Shown one piece after another: positions 58,154 to 64,000 of a DNA stretch of 64,000 nt; within the stretch, counting starts at the first letter, position 1; each line of letters begins with the position of its first letter. The notes beneath the pieces are model-generated. The model saw only the letters and a list, made by a program, of their open reading frames with translations. It made no database searches and had not been told where the DNA came from. This DNA comes from Streptomyces finlayi (lineage in GTDB: Bacteria; Actinomycetota; Actinomycetes; Streptomycetales; Streptomycetaceae), in assembly GCF_014216315.1 (NCBI RefSeq), contig NZ_CP045702.1:3038001-3102000 (forward strand). The letters are read 5' to 3'. A program made the position numbers and the translations under genes.

Positions 58154-58554
58154 TCGAGGACGCCCTTCTTCCATGCGTAGAGCAGTCCTACGGCCAGGAA
58201 GCCGAGGAAGATGAACATTTCCACCAGCGTCGTCGCACCGTATCCGGGTGCGGCGAATACCGTCGCCCACGGGAAAAGGAAGATCGAATCGACGGCGAAG
58301 ATCACGTACAGGAAGGCGTAGACGTAATAACGGACCTGGGTGTGGGCCCAGCCGTCTCCTACGGGGTCGACACCGCACTCGTACGTGAGGAGTTTCTCCG
58401 GCGTCGGCACCACGGGCCTCAGCAGGCGGCCGGCCCCGAAGGCGACGGCCACGAACAGCACGCCGATGACGGCGAGCAGTCCGACCACTGAATAGCTCTC
58501 GAAGTACTCCGACGCGAGAACGGTCGATTCCGGCACGCTCCGCATGTCCGCCAC
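58144..58554 (-). CDS. nuoA: NADH-quinone oxidoreductase subunit A
   Basis: Small membrane subunit, 136 residues from a GTG with AGGGG 7 nt upstream; an ATG at 58545 is an alternative. Three transmembrane helices, with PTPEKLLTYECGVDPVGDGW, whose Cys/Glu loop is near the quinone site, and FLYVIFAVDSIFLFPWATVF. It is the first gene of the ten-gene set and diverges from the sensor kinase gene. Confidence 0.93.
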   Translation of the reverse strand: MADMRSVPESTVLASEYFESYSVVGLLAVIGVLFVAVAFGAGRLLRPVVPTPEKLLTYECGVDPVGDGWAHTQVRYYVYAFLYVIFAVDSIFLFPWATVFAAPGYGATTLVEMFIFLGFLAVGLLYAWKKGVLEWA

Positions 58555-58722
58555 GTCCGCCCCTCGCTCCCTCGAACCTGTTCGACGATCTGTACGCACG
58601 GGAGTCTAGGCCCTGCTAAAGGGACGGTAAGCAGCCGCGTGGGACAACGGTGGGGTTATCCCTACTTCATGCCACCCACGTACCCCATGGCGTGCGCGGG
58701 CCCCGCCCGGCAGGCTGAGCGT

Positions 58723-59913
58723 ATGACCATGAGCCCTTCTGTACCGGACAACGACCGGCCGCCGCAGGCCCGCTTCGCCCTGGGCCCATGGGCCTGGAGG
58801 GAGATCGCCTACCTGCTGGCCAATCTCCCGGTGGCGATCGCCGGTTTTGTTTACACAGTGTTCATGATCGGTGTCGGCGTGGGGCTTTCGGTCACCGTCA
58901 TCGGTCTGCCGCTCCTCGTAGCGGGCCTCCAGGGCGCCCGCTGGATCGGCCGGATGGAGCGCGGCCGGGCACGGGTGATGCTCGGGGTACGGATCGAGGA
59001 GCCGAGTTCGTTCACGCGCGGCCACCGCGAGAAGGGGTTCTTCACCTGGCTGTGGGCGGGGCTGAAGGACCCGGTGGGGTGGCGCTGTCTGCTGTACGCG
59101 TTCATCCGGCTGCCGTGGGGCGTACTGACGTTCGCGGTGGCGCTGGTCAGCCTGTTCGTCCTGTGGCCGGTGCTCCCCTTCATCGCGCGCGGTCTGACCA
59201 ATGCCGACCGGGCCATGGTGCGCGGGCTGCTCTCCCCCTCCGACGAACTGGAGCGCAGAATCGCGGAGCTGGAGTCGGACCGGGGTGTCGTCGTGGACAC
59301 GGCCGCCGCCGACCTGCGCCGTATCGAACGCGACCTGCACGACGGCGCGCAGGCCCGCCTCGTCGCCCTCGCCATGGGACTCGGACTGGCCAAGGAGAAA
59401 CTGACCGACGACCCCGAGGCCGCGGCACGCATGGTCGACGAAGCCCACGGCGAAGTGAAAGTCGCCCTCCAGGAACTCCGCGACCTCGCCCGCGGCATCC
59501 ACCCCGCCGTCCTCACCGACCGCGGCCTGGACGCCGCACTCTCCGCCATCGCCTCCCGCTGCACCGTCCCGGTGACGGTGGGGGTCGAACTGCCGGGGCG
59601 GCCGGCGGAGGCCATCGAGGGGATCGCGTACTTCACGGTGTCCGAGCTGCTGCAGAACGTCAGCAAGCACGCCGGTGCCCGCTCGGCCGCCGTGGACGTG
59701 TGGCGGACCGGGGACCGGCTGATGATCCAGGTGCGGGACGACGGGGCCGGGGGTGCACGGATGGACGGCGGTACGGGCATGGCCGGGCTCGCGGAGCGGC
59801 TCGGGGCGGTGGACGGAATGTTCCTCCTCGACTCGCCGGAGGGCGGTCCGACGACGGTCACGGCGGAGCTTCCGTGGCGGGACCGGGTGGGCGTCTCGGC
59901 GCCGAAGCCATAG
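58723..59913 (+). CDS. Sensor histidine kinase (NarL/DesK type), first of a pair
   Basis: Two-component sensor kinase, 396 residues. The N-terminal half is a membrane sensor domain of the actinobacterial putative-sensor type with about four transmembrane segments. The phospho-acceptor His206 is in RRIERDLHDGAQARLVALAM (HisKA_3). The ATPase domain has SELLQNVSKHAGARSAAVDV and VRDDGAGG...GMAGLAERLGAVDG. I use the ATG at 58723. Residues 182-283 are almost the same at DNA level as in the next kinase. Confidence 0.9.
   Translation: MTMSPSVPDNDRPPQARFALGPWAWREIAYLLANLPVAIAGFVYTVFMIGVGVGLSVTVIGLPLLVAGLQGARWIGRMERGRARVMLGVRIEEPSSFTRGHREKGFFTWLWAGLKDPVGWRCLLYAFIRLPWGVLTFAVALVSLFVLWPVLPFIARGLTNADRAMVRGLLSPSDELERRIAELESDRGVVVDTAAADLRRIERDLHDGAQARLVALAMGLGLAKEKLTDDPEAAARMVDEAHGEVKVALQELRDLARGIHPAVLTDRGLDAALSAIASRCTVPVTVGVELPGRPAEAIEGIAYFTVSELLQNVSKHAGARSAAVDVWRTGDRLMIQVRDDGAGGARMDGGTGMAGLAERLGAVDGMFLLDSPEGGPTTVTAELPWRDRVGVSAPKP
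59266..59570 (+). repeat. 305-bp segment nearly identical to 60863-61167
   Basis: Within the first kinase gene. It matches the second kinase gene at all but two positions (a/c and c/t, both silent), from gagctggagtcggacc to the end of tgcaccgtccc. The flanks diverge at once. Confidence 0.9.
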
Positions 59914-60035
59914 CCCGCGCCGGGTTCCGGGTGGCCAGGGGTGGGGAAAACCCCCGCCCCGATACGGCGACCGCCCTCATGGTGCGGAGACTTCCCGCAC
60001 AGCAGTCTTGGGATGAGAGCCGGCCCGATGAGAAG

Positions 60036-60098
60036 ACCGCTGAAGCACCGCTGTGAACACCGCTGGAACACCGCTGAGAAGAAGCTGACGGACCGCTG
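60036..60098. repeat. 11-bp phased repeats ahead of the second kinase gene
   Basis: accgctg occurs at 60036, 60047, 60059, 60070 and 60092, spaced 11, 12, 11 and 22 bp, so nearly one helical turn each, with a weak copy in the gap. They end 21 bp before the start codon. Such phasing suits a protein binding one face of DNA or a curved upstream region. Confidence 0.6.
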
Positions 60099-60118
60099 AG
60101 AAGAAACGGACGGCGCCC

Positions 60119-61483
60119 ATGGCCACCGCATACGGACCGGACACCCGGGACCACCAGAGGTACGGATCCGGCTCAGGGGACCAGCCGCCGGTGAACCCGG
60201 CGAAGCACTTCTTCCCGGCGGCGCTGCGCGCGCCGTTCGAGGCGCGGACCTGGCGCGAGTTCGGCTATCTGATGCTGAGCCTGCCGATCAGCACCGCGCT
60301 GTTCTGCTTCGCGATCACGATGACCTCGCTGGGCATCGGCACGCTGATCACCTTCCTGGGAATCCCGGTCCTCGCCGCAGGCCTCGCCATGTGCCGCGGC
60401 TTCGGCGCGCTGGAGCGCACCCGGGCCCGCGCACTGCTGAAGCTGGACGTGGCGGACCCCGCGCCGGTGCGCGGCCGGACGGGCGGCCTGATGTCGTGGG
60501 TCGGTGCTGTCCTGAAGAGCGGTGTGTCCTGGCGCCATCTGCTCTATGCGCTGCTGCACTTCCCGTGGGCGGTGTTCGCCTTCTCCGTCTCGCTGACGCT
60601 CTGGGCGTACGGGTGGAGCGCGCTCACGTATCCGCTGTGGCACTGGGTCTTCCCGGTGTACGCGGGGATCGACGGCATCCAGCTGTACGGGGACCGGAGC
60701 CACACCGTCTACCTCGACTCCCCCTTCGAGCTGGCCGTGACCAGCGCCGTGGGTCTGTTCCTCGTGGTGGTCACGCCCTGGATCATCCGTGGTCTGACGT
60801 CCGTGGACCGCCTGATGGTCCTCGGACTGCTGGGCCCGTCGCGGCTGGCGACCCGGGTCACCGAGCTGGAGTCGGACCGGGGTGTCGTCGTGGACACGGC
60901 CGCCGCCGACCTGCGCCGTATCGAACGCGACCTGCACGACGGCGCGCAGGCCCGCCTCGTCGCCCTCGCCATGGGACTCGGACTGGCCAAGGAGAAACTG
61001 ACCGACGACCCCGAGGCCGCGGCCCGCATGGTCGACGAAGCCCACGGCGAAGTGAAAGTCGCCCTCCAGGAACTCCGCGACCTCGCCCGCGGCATCCACC
61101 CCGCCGTCCTCACCGACCGTGGCCTGGACGCCGCACTCTCCGCCATCGCCTCCCGCTGCACCGTCCCCGTCGACGTGGACGTGGACCTGGACTCGCGGCC
61201 CGCGCAGGCGATCGAGGGGATCGCGTACTTCACCGTGTCGGAGCTGCTGCAGAACGTCAGCAAGCACGCCGGTGCCACCCGCGCCTCGGTGGACGTCTGG
61301 CGGGCGTCGAACCGGCTGATGCTCCAGGTCACCGACGACGGCCGGGGCGGCGCCGACGCCACGGCAGGCAGCGGGCTGGCCGGTCTGACCGAGCGGTTGG
61401 ACGCGGTGGACGGCATCCTGGTCGTCGACTCCCCGGCCGGCGGCCCGACGAAGGTCACGGCCGAGCTGCCCTGGCGGGGCTGA
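60119..61483 (+). CDS. Sensor histidine kinase (NarL/DesK type), second of a pair
   Basis: Paralogue of the preceding kinase, 454 residues. The N-terminal region has a Pro-rich start, then a membrane sensor domain with four or more transmembrane segments and a 50-residue insertion (about 175-200) relative to the first kinase. His273 lies in the same RRIERDLHDGAQARLVALAM. The ATPase domain has SELLQNVSKHAGATRASVDV and GLAGLTERLDAVDGILVVDS. Both kinases may feed the single response regulator downstream. Confidence 0.9.
   Translation: MATAYGPDTRDHQRYGSGSGDQPPVNPAKHFFPAALRAPFEARTWREFGYLMLSLPISTALFCFAITMTSLGIGTLITFLGIPVLAAGLAMCRGFGALERTRARALLKLDVADPAPVRGRTGGLMSWVGAVLKSGVSWRHLLYALLHFPWAVFAFSVSLTLWAYGWSALTYPLWHWVFPVYAGIDGIQLYGDRSHTVYLDSPFELAVTSAVGLFLVVVTPWIIRGLTSVDRLMVLGLLGPSRLATRVTELESDRGVVVDTAAADLRRIERDLHDGAQARLVALAMGLGLAKEKLTDDPEAAARMVDEAHGEVKVALQELRDLARGIHPAVLTDRGLDAALSAIASRCTVPVDVDVDLDSRPAQAIEGIAYFTVSELLQNVSKHAGATRASVDVWRASNRLMLQVTDDGRGGADATAGSGLAGLTERLDAVDGILVVDSPAGGPTKVTAELPWRG
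60863..61167 (+). repeat. 305-bp segment nearly identical to 59266-59570
   Basis: Second copy, 1597 bp downstream, direct orientation, inside the second kinase gene and covering the HisKA_3 phospho-acceptor region. Confidence 0.9.
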
Positions 61484-61770
61484 ACCGGACGTCTTCCCGC
61501 GTAACACCTCTCGCCGGCCCTTCCCGGCTCTTCCCGGCTCTCACCCGCTCTCCGCCAACACTGTCCTCCGCTGCCTCGTGCCGGCCCCGGCTGTCCCCCG
61601 CTGCCCCCTTCCGTCCCACCGCCTGCCGTGCCCCGGCCCGAAAGTGCCCCGGCCCGGCCCATGGAGGCGCCGATGCTGGGATGCTGGAACCCGCGAGGGG
61701 CGAGGCGTCAGCGGACGTCCGCCGGCGCGGACGTACGCGGGTACACATCAACAGTGGGGGGCACAGCGTC
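61484..61770. other. Non-coding interval between the second kinase and the response regulator
   Basis: A 287-nt C/T-rich stretch with short repeats (cttcccggct, ctgctgccc-like). I see no gene and no clear promoter or terminator. Confidence 0.4.
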
Positions 61771-62442
61771 GTGGAGGACAGGGTGCGGGTGGTCATCGCC
61801 GAGGATTCGGTGCTGCTCAGGGAAGGACTCACCCGGCTGCTGACCGATCTCGGGCACGACGTCGTCGCGGGGGTGGGAGACGCCGAGGCACTGCTCAAGA
61901 CCGTGGCGGACCTGGCCGCGCTGGACACGCTGCCCGACGTCGTGGTCGCCGATGTACGGATGCCGCCGACCCACACGGACGAGGGAGTGCGGGCCGCCGT
62001 GCGCCTGCGGAGGGATTACCCGCAGATCGGGGTACTCGTCCTGTCTCAGTACGTGGAGGAGCAGTACGCCACCGAGCTGCTGGCCGGCAGCACCCGGGGC
62101 GTCGGCTACCTGCTGAAGGACCGGGTTGCCGAGGTCCGGGAATTCGTGGACGCCGTGGTCCGGGTGGCGCAGGGCGGCACGGCGCTGGACCCCGAGGTCG
62201 TGGCGCAGCTGCTGGGAAGGAGCCGTAAGCAGGACGTGCTTGCGGGGCTGACACCGCGCGAGCGGGAGGTCCTCGGCCTGATGGCGGAGGGCCGGACGAA
62301 CTCGGCGGTCGCCAAGCAGCTGGTGGTCAGCGACGGAGCGGTCGAGAAGCACGTCAGCAACATCTTCCAGAAGCTGGGCCTCTCGCCCAGTGACGGGGAT
62401 CACCGTCGCGTTCTTGCCGTACTGACCTACCTGCGGTCGTAA
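61771..62442 (+). CDS. NarL/FixJ-family response regulator
   Basis: DNA-binding response regulator, 223 residues from a GTG. In the receiver, VVIAEDSVLLREGL holds the acidic pair (Glu11, Asp12), the phospho-acceptor is Asp61 in VVVADVRMPP, and the conserved Lys is in GVGYLLKDRV. The LuxR-type helix-turn-helix is LTPREREVLGLMAEGRTNSA with VSDGAVEKHVSNIFQKLGL. It is likely the partner of one or both kinases upstream. Confidence 0.92.
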   Translation: MEDRVRVVIAEDSVLLREGLTRLLTDLGHDVVAGVGDAEALLKTVADLAALDTLPDVVVADVRMPPTHTDEGVRAAVRLRRDYPQIGVLVLSQYVEEQYATELLAGSTRGVGYLLKDRVAEVREFVDAVVRVAQGGTALDPEVVAQLLGRSRKQDVLAGLTPREREVLGLMAEGRTNSAVAKQLVVSDGAVEKHVSNIFQKLGLSPSDGDHRRVLAVLTYLRS

Positions 62443-62691
62443 TGGCCTGATAGTGCGTCAGGCTGGGTCCCTGGGCGAATGGTCCTGGACCCAAAGAACG
62501 AGCGCACGGCGTCTTCGACGAACGGCTGGGGGCCTGTTAACTATGACGAACCAGGACAAATGCGCGTCTCAAAAAGACGTCCACCATATGAGCGGTCCAG
62601 GGAAGGCGACCCTTACCGACGTAGGGTGGGCTGCGGGACCGCCGGTGGGCCGGCCGATCCCGAGCCGCCGCCCCGAGGGAGGTCCAGTTCA

Positions 62692-64000
62692 GTGACCCAG
62701 GTCAGTAGCCCGGCCGAGAGAGCCGACGAGGCCAGTGAGGCTGTCGTCGGGGAACAACGAATTCCCGTGACCGGCACCGGCAGCACGGGCGGCGCGGGTG
62801 AGAAGGAAGTCCGCCGCCTCGACCGGGTGATCATCCGGTTCGCGGGCGACTCCGGTGACGGTATGCAGCTCACCGGTGACCGCTTCACCTCCGAGACGGC
62901 GTCCTTCGGGAACGACCTCTCGACGCTGCCCAACTTCCCCGCCGAGATCCGGGCCCCCGCAGGCACTCTGCCGGGCGTCTCCTCCTTCCAGCTGCACTTC
63001 GCCGACCACGACATCCTCACGCCCGGTGACGCGCCGAACGTGCTGGTCGCGATGAATCCGGCCGCACTCAAGGCCAACATCGGCGACGTGCCGCGCGGCG
63101 CCGAGATCATCGTCAACACCGATGAGTTCACCAAGCGGCCCATGGCCAAGGTCGGGTACGAGACGAGTCCGCTGGAGGACGGGTCACTGGAGGCGTACAA
63201 CGTCCATCCGGTGCCGCTCACCACGCTGACCGTGGAGGCGCTCAAGGAGTACGGGCTCTCCCGCAAGGAGGCCGAGCGCTCGAAGAACATGTTCGCGCTC
63301 GGGCTGCTGTCGTGGATGTACCACCGGCCGACCGAGGGAACCGAGAAGTTCCTGCGGCAGAAGTTCGCGAAGAAGCCGCAGATCGCCGAGGCGAACGTGG
63401 CTGCCTTCCGGGCCGGGTGGAACTTCGGCGAGACCACCGAGGACTTCGCGGTGAGCTACGAGGTGGCGCCCGCGTCGAAGGCGTTCCCCACGGGCACGTA
63501 CCGCAACATCTCCGGCAACCTGGCCCTCTCCTACGGGCTCGTCGCCGCGGGCCGGCAGGCCGATCTGCCGCTGTATCTGGGGTCGTACCCGATCACCCCG
63601 GCCTCGGACATCCTGCACGAACTGAGCAAGCACAAGAACTTCGGCGTGCGGACCTTCCAGGCGGAGGACGAGATCGCGGGCATCGGCGCCGCGATCGGCG
63701 CCGCGTTCGGCGGTTCGCTGGCGGTGACGACCACGTCCGGTCCGGGTGTGGCGCTCAAGTCGGAGGCCATCGGGCTCGCGGTCTCGCTCGAACTGCCGCT
63801 GCTCATCGTCGACATCCAGCGCGGCGGCCCCTCCACGGGGCTGCCCACCAAGACGGAGCAGGCCGACCTGCTCCAGGCCATGTTCGGGCGCAACGGCGAG
63901 GCCCCGGTGCCGATCGTGGCGCCGATGACCCCGGCCGACTGCTTCGACGCGGCGATCGACGCGGCGCGCATCGCGCTGCGCTACCGCACCCCGGTTTTCC
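62692..64000 (+). CDS. korA: 2-oxoacid:acceptor oxidoreductase subunit alpha (partial)
   Basis: Alpha (fused gamma-alpha) subunit of a ferredoxin-dependent 2-oxoacid oxidoreductase, cut by the right edge; 436 codons are visible from a GTG with GAGGGAGG. After a 40-residue variable start, the gamma domain shows VIIRFAGDSGDGMQLTGDRF and FPAEIRAPAGTLPGVSSFQL. The alpha domain has YLGSYPITPASDILHELSKH, VRTFQAEDEIAGIGAAIGAA and SGPGVALKSEAIGLAVSLEL. 2-oxoglutarate is the usual substrate. The beta subunit is expected just beyond the window. Confidence 0.9.
   Translation, partial: MTQVSSPAERADEASEAVVGEQRIPVTGTGSTGGAGEKEVRRLDRVIIRFAGDSGDGMQLTGDRFTSETASFGNDLSTLPNFPAEIRAPAGTLPGVSSFQLHFADHDILTPGDAPNVLVAMNPAALKANIGDVPRGAEIIVNTDEFTKRPMAKVGYETSPLEDGSLEAYNVHPVPLTTLTVEALKEYGLSRKEAERSKNMFALGLLSWMYHRPTEGTEKFLRQKFAKKPQIAEANVAAFRAGWNFGETTEDFAVSYEVAPASKAFPTGTYRNISGNLALSYGLVAAGRQADLPLYLGSYPITPASDILHELSKHKNFGVRTFQAEDEIAGIGAAIGAAFGGSLAVTTTSGPGVALKSEAIGLAVSLELPLLIVDIQRGGPSTGLPTKTEQADLLQAMFGRNGEAPVPIVAPMTPADCFDAAIDAARIALRYRTPVF

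Noticed and set aside
60001..60110. The phased repeats as a CRISPR array
   Set aside because: The units are only 7 nt with 4-5 nt between them, far from CRISPR repeat and spacer sizes; no cas genes are present.
58606..61507. Minus-strand frames of 350-440 codons opposite the two kinases
   Set aside because: Their mutual similarity only mirrors the conserved kinase tract on the other strand.

Overview
The window is chromosomal DNA from a Streptomyces (high-GC actinomycete). The signs are roughly 70% GC, frequent GTG and TTG starts, and Streptomyces-type ribosomal proteins. The gene order (S10/spc, tuf-fusA-rpsG-rpsL, rpoCB, rplLJ, rplAK, nusG-secE, then a partial nuo cluster beside a 2-oxoacid:ferredoxin oxidoreductase) is, from memory, that of the S. 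coelicolor SCO4594-SCO4720 region. The left 31 kb reads almost entirely on the minus strand.

Layout. 1-9.2 kb: spc and S10 ribosomal protein operons from rpmD (cut by the window edge) back to rpsJ. 9.2-14.7 kb: accessory interval with a WhiJ-type regulatory trio (DUF397 protein, XRE regulator, ATP-binding protein), a helix-turn-helix/zinc-ribbon gene, an Rpn-family nuclease and a lectin-like gene that looks 5'-truncated. 14.7-31.9 kb: tuf, fusA, rpsG, rpsL, rpoC, rpoB, rplL, rplJ, rplA, rplK, nusG, secE and tRNA-Trp, with several visible promoters, leaders and terminators. 32-39.2 kb: an aminotransferase, an adenosine deaminase-like enzyme, murB, an MFS exporter with its TetR regulator, and a pair of hotdog dehydratases next to rpmG. 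39.3-44.3 kb: tRNA-Met, tRNA-Thr, an amidohydrolase with a degenerate active site, an NAD(P)-binding protein, tRNA-Tyr, yajQ, and the alkylation-repair pair ogt-alkB. 44.2-46.1 kb: an IS1182-family element and a MITE-like element stacked at one CTAG site in the alkB stop codon. 46.1-48.5 kb: small membrane proteins, HtpX and MscL. 48.5-58.6 kb: ten overlapping nuo genes (A,B,C,H,I,J,K,L,M,N) without D,E,F,G. 58.7-62.4 kb: two paralogous sensor kinases and one NarL-type response regulator. 62.7 kb to the end: the alpha subunit of a 2-oxoacid:acceptor oxidoreductase, cut by the window edge.

Most of the window is core machinery for translation, transcription, secretion and respiration. The points I rate highest are a 25-nt leader hairpin shared (24/25) by the S10 and str operons; the NADH-module-less complex I gene set beside a ferredoxin-reducing oxidoreductase; a 305-bp tract differing at only two positions between the two sensor kinase genes, suggesting gene conversion; and the stacked CTAG insertions that rebuild the alkB stop codon. 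I did not find a clear new defence, CRISPR or biosynthetic system.
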